From Sceloporus undulatus (taxonomy: Eukaryota > Chordata > Lepidosauria > Squamata > Phrynosomatidae), in the NCBI RefSeq assembly GCF_019175285.1, contig NC_056525.1, positions 123,628,437-123,692,436 of the forward strand: a stretch of DNA of 64,000 bases. Reading direction: 5' to 3'. The notes under the pieces were generated by a model. The model saw only the letters and a list, made by a program, of their open reading frames with translations, ran no database searches and was not told where the DNA came from. Made by a program: the position numbers and the translations under genes. Shown here in pieces: positions 28,045 to 39,900 of this stretch. Each line of letters opens with the position of its first letter. Positions within the stretch are counted from its first letter, which is position 1.

Positions 28045-28333
28045 GGCGCTGTACAGACGGGCCCTATGGGGCGCCATTGTTACGTGCAAGGGGCAACGCT
28101 TCCAGACGCGACTCACCCCTCGCACGTGACGAGGGTGTCAAAATGGTGGCACCATGTACATACGGGCGCCGCCATTTTGACGTGATGGATGCATAGCATC
28201 CGCACGTCACAAAGGCACCACAAGGGTTCTTTTTGCTCTGTGACGGAGCCGCGCAGTTTGTCCGCTGCGGCTCCCTCGCGGAGCAAACCAAGGCGGCGAG
28301 AGACTGCCCTTTTTGGGCAGTCTGTATCCCGCC
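28045..28333. mobile_element. hAT-like GC-rich nonautonomous element
   Basis: Ends GGCGCTGTACAGACGGGCC and (complement) GGCGGGATACAGACTGCCC are inverted repeats. Flanking octamers GAATTAAT and AAATTATT match at 6 of 8. It contains many CpGs but is a transposon, not a promoter island. Confidence 0.75.
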
Positions 28334-28387
28334 AAATTATTACAATATTAAAACAGATAGTTATTAAAGGATAAAACACATTTTATA

Positions 28388-28410
28388 CACACACACACAC
28401 ACACACACTG
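28388..28410. repeat. (AC)n microsatellite
   Basis: Short uninterrupted CA run. Confidence 0.9.
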
Positions 28411-28690
28411 TTATCAATTTTTGTTTTGAAATGGTACAGTCCTGATAGGATATTTCTTAACTGAGTGGTGAGTTGGTGAGGTTTTAGCCTCTTCAACCCC
28501 CTCCCCAACCCCCCCCCCCCCATTGCAGCTGCCCTGTTGAGGGCTTCTATTTTGGTGAGGAGGTTTTAACCCTGAAGTGCCGCCATGGTTGTGTGGTGTG
28601 AAGCCATGGAAGCTGAAACTCAGGATGGTTTGCGGATCCATGAATTCTTTTCCCAACAAACCTGAAATTCTGGAAGGAGGCTTTAACATA

Positions 28691-28884
28691 CAGTGGGCCC
28701 TTGGTATGTGCTGGGCTTTGGTTGCAGCAAGATCCCCCCATAGGTGCCAAAATCCATGACTGTTCAAGCCCCATTCAATACAATGGCATAGTAAAATGGT
28801 GGCCCTTCAATAAAATCAAGGCTCACTTTAATATACATATTAAAGCTTTGAATGGTTGAATCCCTGGATACAGAGGATTGACTG
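28691..28884. mobile_element. Tc1/mariner (pogo/Tigger-like) MITE
   Basis: It begins TA|CAGTGGGCCCTTGGTATG and contains 'ccattcaatacaatggcata'; the right end GAGGATTGACTG is decayed. Same family as 32426-32653, 41208-41443 and 44303-44531. Confidence 0.75.
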
Positions 28885-29194
28885 TCTGGCGCATGCCAGT
28901 GATGCTTCTGAAGATACCTATCTTGTGATGCTGATAGAGGCTATTGATTTTCTTTTTTACTCTGCATTCTCTCAAACTTTTTTTAAAGTTTTAAAGTTTT
29001 TAAAAAATTATGATTAGCAACCCCTGGCTCCATCAGATAATATTGGCCTATATGATGTATTTTAAATGTGTTCTGGCAGAACACTCCTCCTTTCTTATTC
29101 AAATGTAAGTGAACATGCGGAAAGGCCACAAATTGGTAAGGCCTGAGAGAGCAGTTATAGATACACAGTACATGGATCCATTGAATTAATCAAG

Positions 29195-29395
29195 CCCCAG
29201 TCCCACTTGTGTGCCTTCAAGTTGATTCCAACTTATAGTGACCCTAAGGCAAACCTATTGTGGGGTTTTCTGGGGCTGAGAGTGTATGACTTGCTCAAGG
29301 TTACCCAGTGAGTCGCCATGGCCTAGCAGGGAATCAAATCGTGATCTCTAGTGTCATAGTCCACTGTTTAAACTACTATGGTGCCTCTGGCGTGA
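29195..29395 (-). repeat. tRNA-derived SINE
   Basis: Tail GTGTGCCTTCAAGTTGATTC at the low end, body 'gacttgctcaaggttaccca', head complement near 29385. Same family as 23425-23645, opposite strand. Confidence 0.8.
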
Positions 29396-29639
29396 AGTAT
29401 TCTTATATAGTTGTGGGAATAGGAGAGAATCACGTCCCTTGCTCTAAATTTTCAAAGTGTTGGGTGAGGTGAAAATGTAGTTCAGCTGGTTTTTGGGTGT
29501 TGCCATTTCTAATGTCATATTTGTGTCAATTGATTCTGTTGTGTTGAGCCTGTGGCTCGTTTGTTGGATGCTGACATTGCTGTCATAGGATGGCATACAT
29601 CATACTGGAGGAGTAAATGCAACTCTGAGTAGATGTGTG

Positions 29640-29740
29640 GACAGAGTTGGCATCTGGGTTAGTACCGCTCGGATTCCCAGTGATTGGGCGGCATATAAAT
29701 AAATCCTATTATTGTTGTTGTTATTATTATTAATATTATT
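29640..29740 (+). mobile_element. L2-like LINE 3' tail
   Basis: Reads 'agtgattgggcggcatataa' then (ATT/GTT)n, the same terminal sequence as the L2 copy ending at 36990. Confidence 0.6.
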
Positions 29741-32174
29741 TCCATCCATATTATGTGCCCTGTGGTTAGTGCGTTTTTTAAGATTTGGAGGCTGTCAGTG
29801 GGCCAGTAAAGGACTGTCTTATCAGAGCTTGAGAAGGCTGACTTATTCTCCAGAACTGGTTATAGCTTGTGGATGATGCATTGGAGTGGTCTCAGCTGGG
29901 ACTGTAGGTGACTGCTAGGAGCGTTCTGTCGTTTTGTGGGTTTTGTCTGTGTCTTAGTAAATAGCTCCTGGGTGTTAATTTTGCTTTGTTGCTCCCAGTT
30001 ATGTGCTCAGTATATAGTATAAAATGCCTACTGACAGTGCAAACATGGAGTGATGTATCCTAGAGGAAGGCCTGGCTCATGGAGCAAGACTGCCTCACAC
30101 TGCCACATTTAGTGGCATGAACAATGGATTATGTCACGTGGAGAACACCACATTAAGAGATTAAAGATTGAATGTGGTCCAGTGCAGGAATGAACGCAGA
30201 CAAAGACATTTCAGAGATAGCAAAATATATTTCAGTTTTTATAGTACAGTATGGATCATATAAACCTTTAAACATAACAGAACAAGTCACAACATACAAT
30301 TCAACACATTTTAGAATTACTTAAGAGTATTGCATTCCCTACAATTGTCAACCTTCCATGACCCCCAATGCTTCCTTCTTGCAGTATTTCACAGATCCTG
30401 CAAGTTTAGTGCTCCTGGTCCAATGCCATTTCTAGTTTAATTATTTCCTTTCACTGGCATTCATGCAAATCTTTCTGTTTCTCTATATGAGCCAAAGCTA
30501 AGTCATAGCCTCCATTATCTGCTGAGTAATTCCAGCAGCCCTATCAAGCAGTCTAACAGGATGCCTTGCAGTTGTTTGAATTGTGCGTATTTTTGGCATT
30601 TTAGATATATTAAAAGTTTATCTCCTGTCACTGGCAGCTTAAAATCAAAAATTCAGAACCAAAGGACATGCCTGTTAGTATATTCATGTCCCCCATCCCC
30701 AACATACAAGTAGTTACTTTAAAAAAAACTGGATTTATTTGCTAAATTATCAAATTTTATTTTAAAGCCAGCAGTTCAGGTTACTTAAAAAAAAATCAGC
30801 AGCAAAGAGAGCAATATATGAAAGTTGTTTGGAAGGCCTTCTTATGAAAACATATTCAGCCTTCATAGACAACAAGTTCACAGAAGAACAAAGAGTATGG
30901 AATGGATGATTTCACCATGTTAACACTGGTTTAGCAAATCTTCAAAGCTGCAAGTATGCTGTTTGTAGTGTTCAAGGAAGAGAACCCTATTATTCTACTC
31001 ATGGCTAAAGGGCATTTCTAGTTAAAGGTCACAACTTTATGAAGAATCTGCAATCACAGACAAACAGCATTTACAGGCAGTATTTGTTAAACTGTGTTTT
31101 ATCAGATTATTTGGAGATTACACAAGGTGCTGGCCAAAGTTCAGATAGCCAAAGGCCACTCACTACTCATCCTTTTCCAAAGCTAGATACTGTTTTGGTG
31201 TACTTTTAAGTTAACAGGAAGCATTGGTACAAGCACTGTATTTGACTCTGGACATACTCTGGATATTGTACATAATATTCAATATGTGTGTTTAATCTTC
31301 CACCATTCAATTATTTAGAAATTAACCAGTTTGCACTGATTAATAAACACATAAATAATCTGGAAACATATGGCTTAGCCAAACAGGCAAAGATTCGGGC
31401 TTAACCAGATTATGTACGTTGTTGGTGTTTCCACAGTTTAAAACTGCACAATATCAAAAGGAAAGGAATTAAGGAACCAACTGGTTTCACTTTGTTTACA
31501 CAGTTCAGAAGCATAGTTTGGTGCTCTCGTCAGGCCGGTGCCTGGTGAAGATACGCTATATTAGCAGGATTTTCCTTGATTTCATTTCATATTGATAATA
31601 TAAAATTTAAAACCTTTGGGTACGTTTGATTATATGTGTTTTCCTTAGACTGTGACTGGCACGGTTCTGAGGCTTTAAAATAATAGGACGTTCTTCTGTA
31701 AGCTTTCAAGAACAGATTTCACATAACAGCTCATCTGAGGCCTGAATACAGAAATTTAACAATACATAAGATACAGAGAAGGTCAGAGAAATATTAAGTC
31801 TCAAGAGTGAAACAATACTCAAGGCCCCATTCAATAAGTAGTTTGAGAGCAGGGCCCCTTTCAAAGGATGGTATTTTGCAAGCCAGAGTTTTTCTCGTCT
31901 TCCATTCTGCAAAATGAACCATCAACATGTTTGACTGCTTGCCACAGCCACCACTCTGGACTTGCTTTACTCAACTCTCTAATACTCCTTAGAGAGGTAT
32001 ATTTGGCCCAACTGATATGCTGCTGATTCCTAGCATTACATTTTTAGTATATGCTGGAGTTTGACTGATCCTACTTGGAAGTGGAAAAAGTAGTGTTCTT
32101 TAGAAAACAAACATTTTAGAATAATGTTAAGATTGGTTTTTTAATAATTTACTGATTTATCCATAAAATACTTG

Positions 32175-32392
32175 TTCTTGTGTCCCTTCAAATCATTTCC
32201 AAGTTAAATTTATGGTGACCTTAAGGTAAACTACCATCGGTTTTCTTGGCAAGATTCGCCTTTGCCTTCCTCTGAGGCTGAGAGAATGTGACTTGCTCAA
32301 AGTCAACCAGTGGATTTTCATGACCATGTGAGGATCTGAATCCTGGTTGCCAGAGTCATTGTCCAATGCTCAAACCACCATGCTGACTCTCC
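32175..32392 (-). repeat. tRNA-derived SINE
   Basis: Contains 'ttatggtgaccttaaggtaa', 'gagagaatgtgacttgctca' and the head complement 'caaaccaccatgctgactct'. A tail-only fragment of a related SINE is at about 32725-32800. Confidence 0.75.
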
Positions 32393-32425
32393 CATAAAAT
32401 AATACAAAACATTCAATGCGTACTA

Positions 32426-32653
32426 CAGTGTGCCCTTGGGACCTACTGGGGTTTGGTTCCAGGACCCTCTATGGATACCAAAATCCAAGGATGCTCAAGT
32501 CCTATTAATACAAAGACATAGTAAAATGGTGTCCATTATATAAAATGGCAAAGTCAACTTTGCTTTTCAGAGTTTATATTTTTTGGGAACACTTTCAATC
32601 TGTGGATGGTTGAATCCATGGATACAAAATCTCTGGATATGGAGGGCCAACTG
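32426..32653. mobile_element. Tc1/mariner (pogo/Tigger-like) MITE with TA duplications
   Basis: TA flanks lie at 32424-32425 and 32654-32655. The left end CAGTGTGCCCTTGGGACC pairs with the right end GGATATGGAGGGCCAACTG. Confidence 0.88.
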
Positions 32654-35298
32654 TACACTCTTCTGCCATTGGTTTAAAAAATATTGTTAATCTGGGGGAA
32701 AAAATCAAATTTAATTTGAAAAAGTGTGTGTATATGTGCCTTCAAGTTGCCTCTTGACTTATGGTGACCCCATGAATTTCACAGGGTTTTCTTAGTCGAG
32801 AGATACTCAAATATGTATTACTAAAATGGAAAATAGACTACTTTCTCATGAGCTAATCTGTAATATGTCTTTAAATTTTAAACAGTTTAAATTTACTTTA
32901 AATTTCAAACCACCATCTTCTATAAAATACAGGGGATGAAAGTAGTTTGAAATTTCCGGGTGGGTGGCTGCATGTCTTGAAAGAAATCTTGTCTCGGTTG
33001 CCCTAACTGCTTCTCTCTTGATGTCCCAGTTTGTTGCTCTGCTCTTGGATCATATCACAATAGTAATTAAAGTGCACTTATCACTTCTTCCCAGCAGATA
33101 TGAGCACACTTATCGTTTCTTACCTGCACTATAAATCATTGTGTTGCAATAAGACATGAGCACCTAGAATTTAAAGTGCACCGTGCACAAGACAAAAGCA
33201 AAGTACATAGAGAGCACATGTCATCTACACGCTAGTTCTCTGTTCTTCTGTCTTTTCTTGTTCTGAAACAGGCCTCAAATGGCTTTTGGGATAACTGGGA
33301 GAAAGGCCCAGGCTGTACTGAAATGGCTGGCCAGCAGACATTCATCTAAATGTCAAATGGGCTCTACGAACCCTAGTTGCCAACCACCAATATAAGGACA
33401 CTGTTTTTCACAATGGTACATTCACTGTGATCTAAGCTGTCACTCACCCCCATATATATTTTTAATAGGATCAAGCTGATGTATTTTCTTATTTGTTATG
33501 CTCAATCCTATTACACACACTAAATCATTGCAGAAAAAAGTGTTCATGAGAAATGCCCGTCTTAATGTTGGGCAGGTAATGAAGGACAGCACTCTTTAGT
33601 AATAATGATGACATGAATTTAGTAGAGTGGGGATGACCAAATGGCAGTCTATGGGCTGGAGAAGGCCAGCAAATTAATTGTGTCCAGTTGCTAATTAGCC
33701 CTATCAAATCGTCATCATCAATGTAGTGGGGGAAACTGTAACACCATTTCATCCATAATTCACACCAGTGGAAACAACATTTTTAATGAACTAGCATTTT
33801 AGGAATGGGACCAAACTGGGGGCAAAGTAAAAAAAACCTCTTCTATGCACAGATTGGGAAGCTCCCTGACTACAATTTACTATTAAAATGTAATGCAGCC
33901 ACAGAACTTCATAGTTATACTTTTGGACAATGGCTCCCTGAATCTGGAAGCTGCAGTCCCAAAAAAGTAACTTTCTCAGACTCCATCCATAACATCAACA
34001 CATTTACTTTGGCCTTATGTTATAGACAGTAGGTTCCCAGGGAAATTCTGAATGTACATGGTATGTTAAATGTGAACAGTCCAATTTTTAGGGTATTGAA
34101 AGGACTCACTTTTATTACAGAAAATGGCCCAATATACAGATAATTTTTCAGAACACAGGACACTGTCTGTATTGTAATGTAGCACACAATATTATCAGCT
34201 ATCCCTGGCAGCACAGAGAAAAAAAGCTACTCGCAATGCAGCAGGTCTGTAATTTCAAGTTACATTTTAATGTTAGTATTTAATATAATGTCCATTTTAC
34301 CAGAGCAAAGGCTAAAAGATGGATAAACATGGCAGTCTTTTCTGCCAATGTAATTAAGATAGGTATCATCCACAGGAAGTCCCTCAAAGATACATTCAAC
34401 CGTTGAAGATTTTTATAATTGCTGTTGTTACAATTATTCAAAACGAAAAAATAAAACATATGAACAGCAAAGGAAAACTCAAGCATACCTTTCACAATGC
34501 ATCATACATAAAGACAGAAACATCCTTTTGACTATTCAGTCTTGGAAGTTGACTGATTCCATTCATTGTAAGCCAATTAAATATTTCTACAAATATCTGT
34601 TGCAGTCCAAATAAAAAATTATGGATGGATCAACCAGAATCATATGCACATATTATGGCTATTCATGCAGAAAGGAATGAAAACACCTATTGCTTCTGCT
34701 CCATCCAGACACCCCCAAATGCACTAATAAATGGCCAGGCACTTGGCTATCCAGCAAGATGAATTAATCAAAGTCTCACTTATGTTGCTGCTTAGAAAAT
34801 ACAATTCCAAGACTATCTCCAACCATTCCTTATCTTTTCCCTGGCACAGTCCAAGTAACAGAAATCTATTCCCCTTTCTAGAAGTCCATTGCATGTGCTG
34901 CAGGGAAAGCAGGTGGCTGGACTCCTGACTCTATTGTATAATCATACTGAAGCAACAAGCAAAAAGAAAAGAAAAAAGAATACATATGAATACTGGTGAT
35001 TCTGGGGGAATGTTATATTCAGATAAGCAAGATTAAATCAGATCAAACAATACTGTCCTTTTGGGAGATTAAAAGAGAAGATGGTAATATACAAACCAGC
35101 ATTTGCAGTAGTCAAAAGTCTTCCCTGCAAATTCCTTCACCAATCCTTCAGTAGGCTTCATGACCAGCATGGAAATGGCTCAGGTTGGCGCTGCTTAGAG
35201 AATATGAACCACCTAATGAGGGTCAAGTACCCCTAGCTGCCTGGAGTGACAAAATGTTTGCTTCTAAGAACATCTGGTAACCTTGAGCCCAGAAGACT

Positions 35299-35355
35299 TC
35301 AGATCTTAATTTGGCAATCCCAAGAACGTGGTTTCATGTAGTCCAGGAACGTGGG
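35299..35355 (-). CDS. SOAT1: SOAT1 terminal coding exon with stop
   Basis: The exon encodes [18 protein letters not shown] followed by TGA at 35299-35301. Human ends PTFLDYVRPRSWTCRYVF. The first twelve residues match closely while the last six differ, so exon identity is secure but the extreme C terminus has diverged. Its acceptor AG is at 35356-35357 after a T-rich tract. Confidence 0.95.
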   Translation of the reverse strand, partial: PTFLDYMKPRSWDCQIKI

Positions 35356-36955
35356 CTAAAAAGACACAAGAGGAATACAAATTTGAGGCGAGAAGAACTA
35401 CACAAGTGTCAACCCTGTCCTGAATGAACCAAGGGCTTTTTAATTTAATTTAATTTAATTTTTAGAGGAGTGTCAAAGAGCTCTGGTGCCACAATAAACT
35501 ACAATTCCCAGGAACTGAGCCAGCGCAGTTAAAGCAGTTTCAAACTGAATTGTGTTTTAGAGCATGGATATGATATACACATGCACACACACACATTCTC
35601 AGTGGTGCTAGAATTTTCTTCCTTACTAGTTTTTCTTCTAAAATCAGGAACTCGTTGACACATACAGTACACTTTTTTGAAAAGTGCAAAAGACCACAGT
35701 ATCCTTCTGGAACGCCTGAGAGAGTTGGGTATTGGAGGCACTGCATTGCAGTGGTTCCGATCCTACCTCTTGGGCAGGTTCCAGATGGTGTCGCTTGGGG
35801 ACAGCTGTTTGGCCAAGAGGGAGCTCAAATCGCGGGTCCCTCAAGGTGCGATTCTGTCCCCAATGCTATTCAACATTTACATGAAGCCGCTGGGAGAGAT
35901 CATCCGGAGACATGGGGCGGGGTGTTATCAGTACGCTGATGACACCCAAATATACTTCTCTGTGTCTTGGACTGAAGCAGTGACTAAGGATGGCATCTCT
36001 CCTCTGAATGCCTGTCTTGGAGCGGTAATGGACTGGATGAGGGAAATTGACTCAAGCTGAATCCAGGTAAGACGGAGGTACTTGCTATAGGAACCCCGAA
36101 TCCAGGAATGGAGTTGTGTCAGCCAGTTCTGGATGGGGTCACACTTCCCCTGAAGGATTCTGTTCGCAGCTTGGGGGTGTTTCTTGACTCGTCGCTCCAA
36201 CTGACAGCTCAGGTGGATGTGACAATCAAGAGTGCCTGCTATCACCTTTGTCTGATACGCCAACTGTGCCCCTTCCTGGAGCCGAGGGACCAGGAAACAG
36301 TAGTACATGCACTGGTAACCTCTCGATTGGACTTCTGTAATGCGCTCTACTTGGGGCTACCCTTGTGCCAAGTTTGGAAACTTCAGCTGGTACAAAATAT
36401 GGCAGCCAGATTGATCACGGGAACTTCTAGGAATGACCATATAACACCGGTCTTGAAGTCCCTGCACTGGCTGCTTATTAGTTTCCGGGCAAAGTACAAG
36501 GTGTTGGTGATTACCTTTAAAGCCCTACATGGCTTGAGCCCAGAGTACTTGAGGGAACACCTTCTTCCCTATTAGGGCCTTTTCTATTACTGCTCCTAAA
36601 CTATGGAACGACCTGCCGGAGGAGATCCGTCACATTTCCACTCTGGCAGCTTTTAAGAAAGCACTCAAGATGGATCTCTTCCAGCAGGCCTTTCCAACTT
36701 AGTTACCCTCCCCAGATATAGAGATATTTGTCCTCTCATCTGTCTATTTTCCCCCGCCAATGTTTCTGCCTATTTTTTGTTTGTTCAATGTTTTTAATGT
36801 TTTAATATTATTACTGTTTAATTCTGTTTTAGTACTGGGAATGGGGGGTGGGGGGTAGGTCTAGGGTTTGATTTTTTAACTCTAGTGTAATTTGTTGTAT
36901 TTTATTGTTGTAACCCGCCTGGATTCTTCGTGATTGGGCGGGCTAGAAATAAATC

Positions 36956-36993
<38 letters not shown>

Positions 36994-39900
36994 GCAGGAC
37001 ATGGGTCCAAAACACACTGCTGAAATAATCCAGTTTGACAGCTTTAACTGCTCTGGCATAGTGCTAGGGAATCCTGGGAATAGTTTATTGTGGCACCAAA
37101 ACACTCTGACAAAGAAGGTTAAATGTCTCACAAAACTTTTTTCCCCTGCAGATTATTTCTGCAGTGTTTTGACCATGTATAACAAAGAGAGGCCTGTGGT
37201 TCAGTAATCCTCAACCACTAAAAATCTGAACACTTATTCTTCATCTTCTCCAGTTCCCCTAATATAATTTCCTGCCAGATCAGTTGTTTCTATTAGAAAG
37301 AAACCACACCTATGCCTGTTCTGCACTAATGACTCAGAGAGAATGAAGTTTTGGTAAGATTCAAGTTCTTTATTTTTAAAAACTGCAACATTTGAAAAAG
37401 TTTGGGACAGGATGCTAAAATCCAAATTTCCCAAATTTTCATTCTCCTACTGTGTCAAGCCCAGCTTCTACACATGTTCTTCCATCAAAAAGACCACTCA
37501 AAAACTCTGCATTACATTTGAGATTTTCAAGCTGCAAAATCAGAACGCACATTTTTTAAATTACAGTGAGTTATTTAATGCTTACATTCTGGTTTTAAAT
37601 GCCTTGTGTTGAATAGTAGCTCAGTTTGTTCTCCTTATTATTACAGAAGGATTACTCACATTTTTCAAAGGGCAGTACTGATGGGCATACCACTCCAGGC
37701 TATAGAGACAAACAATGACACCTTGGCCAAGGAACAGTAAAGTCCACATGATCACATTCCAGATTGGACCTTCCCGACGGTCATGGAGAATGAAGTTGAA
37801 AACCACTGAAGAAAGAACATAAAGCATATTCAAAATGCATCAGTTCAGGATGCGATTAGTACCCTCTATGTTCCACAAGTGGCAGGGTTCCATCATAATA
37901 AGAGGCTGCACCTTTTGCCATCATTTTCTCACCCTCTTTTTGCCCTTCAGACTGAAATAAGGTTAAGGCTTTTCATCTAGCTCAATGGATTACAGACTGA
38001 ATGATCTTTACAGTCTCCCAAAGAATGGCACATTGGAGGAGTTACTATGGAGGCCCATTCTAGCCAAGGAGAAGGAGCCATCCAGCACAAGGTTAATTCC
38101 AGATGCTGAACAGGTGAGGCAATTTGAGTGATTCAGCCTCCTAATCCCTATCTTCTCTCTTCAGTTTTTTGCAAAGCTGAGAAAAAACTGGGAAAAAGGA
38201 GATGATTCCCAAAAGAAGGGAAGTACAATCTTGCCATCGGAGGGTAGGGCTGGGTGGCTCCTTCTCCTTGGCTAGAATGGATATTTACAGCAAATTCTCC
38301 AATATGCCATTCTCAGTTGGCAGAGAAGGAGCCATCCAGGAAAGGGAAGTACCCTAGCCTAACTAATCTGTGTGAGAGATGGTAGCAAAAGAAGATAATT
38401 AATGAGAAACAATATGTTGGAACACCTGCAGCTGAAGGCTGCATGGGCTGAGACAAATTTATCCAATCTATAATGTCTGGTAAAGGTGGAAGGCAAGACT
38501 CACGTGGTGGCTCTACAAATGTTCTCCATGGAGTGTTTGTTAAGAAGGATGCAGAAGTAACTGGTAGAATGATCAATGACAAGTGGTGGCTTAAGAAGAC
38601 CAGAGACTCATAGGCTAAGAAGACACATGCCTTTATCCAGCATGTCAGAGTAGGCAGAGAAACCTTTCGTCCCAGAGAGGTGGGTAGAAAACAAGATAAA
38701 AAGTGCTTTCAACCTCCTAAAAGTACTGCATCTACTGTAGATGTTGAGAACCAATTTATACCATCATTTTTTTTAAAGGATGGACTGTGTGTGGGCAGAA
38801 GGAGGGTAAAATGAGAAGCTGTGAGCGGTGAAAATAAAAACTTACTTTTGGCAATAACCCTGTATCAAACTAGAGGGAAACTGAGCTTCAAACTTTCAAC
38901 AAGAGCGGCCCACTGACAGCGCTGCCAGTTCCAACACCCTCCTTGCTGAAATAATAATAGTATTAATAGCTGAAGTGATGGCTACGAGGAAAAATATTTT
39001 AATGGAGAGAATTCAAAGGGAAACTGACTTTAATGGCTCAAAAGGTGGCTTGGTAAGGGCTGTAAGAACCTTATGGTTAGCCCAAGTAGGGAAGCTATGA
39101 ATTACAGGGGGGCTTAGGTGGGAGGTCCCTTTCAAAAGTCTCTTCACATGAAGGTGAAAAGAGAGGGAATGTTCATGATTGGGTGATAAAATGGATGCTA
39201 AGGCTGCAGTTTGGCACCTGAGTGTGTTGGGTTTCAGACCAGCATTCAGACCCACTTGTAGAAATTGTAAGATTTCCTTTACACAGGTTGTGAGGGGAGA
39301 AATGGGCTTCCAGGTGGTTTCATATATTCTAATGTTGGAATTCCACCTGAATGTTAAATGTGTGTTTGCTACCTTATGTGAATAACCAGCCCTCACATAA
39401 AATTTCCTTTCAGTTGCCAGGCAGCTATCTGTAGCCAAACTGGATCTGGGTGCAGAACTGAGCTATGGCTCAGAAGATTGGGCTTGGATGGAGGAAGAAG
39501 AGGGTCCTGGATTCCCAGGGCTAGTAGATGGGAGAACCAAGGTCTGTGGAGCCAATGAGGGGCTATGAGAACAAACGATGCTCTTCCCTGATGGATTTTC
39601 TTGAGTATTTTGGAGATTAAAGATATCGGAGGAAAGATGTATAGGAGAGCTGGAGGCCAAGTCATTTGGGGGGCATCCTGGGCTTCTGTCCTGAGGGAAT
39701 GAAATCTAGTGAAGTACCTGGCGACTTTGTGGTTTGTGTCTAAAGTGAACAGATCAACCTGCAGATGGCCGAAAAGCAACTGTATTTGGTGGGAAACAGA
39801 TGTGTCTAACTCCTGTTTTCTTGGACCCAGTGTGCCTGCTTGAGGAAGTCTGATTTTGTGTTCAGGAAACCCTGGATGTGTTGGGCTGATATGGAGAGGA

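Larger units (their letters stand above)
30200..35298 (-). other. probable SOAT1 3' UTR and downstream flank
   Basis: This AT-rich stretch follows the SOAT1 stop codon. It has few recognisable repeats apart from a SINE (32175-32392), a MITE (32426-32653) and part of a SINE near 32725-32800. Human SOAT1 has a 3' UTR of several kb, so much of this may be transcribed. Minus-strand AATAAA signals occur, for example near 34101-34106 and 30734-30740, but the true poly(A) site cannot be chosen from sequence alone. Confidence 0.4.

Noticed and set aside
28045-28333. CpG-rich stretch as a promoter island
   Set aside because: It is bounded by inverted ACAGAC-type ends with near-matching flanking octamers, so it is a transposon.
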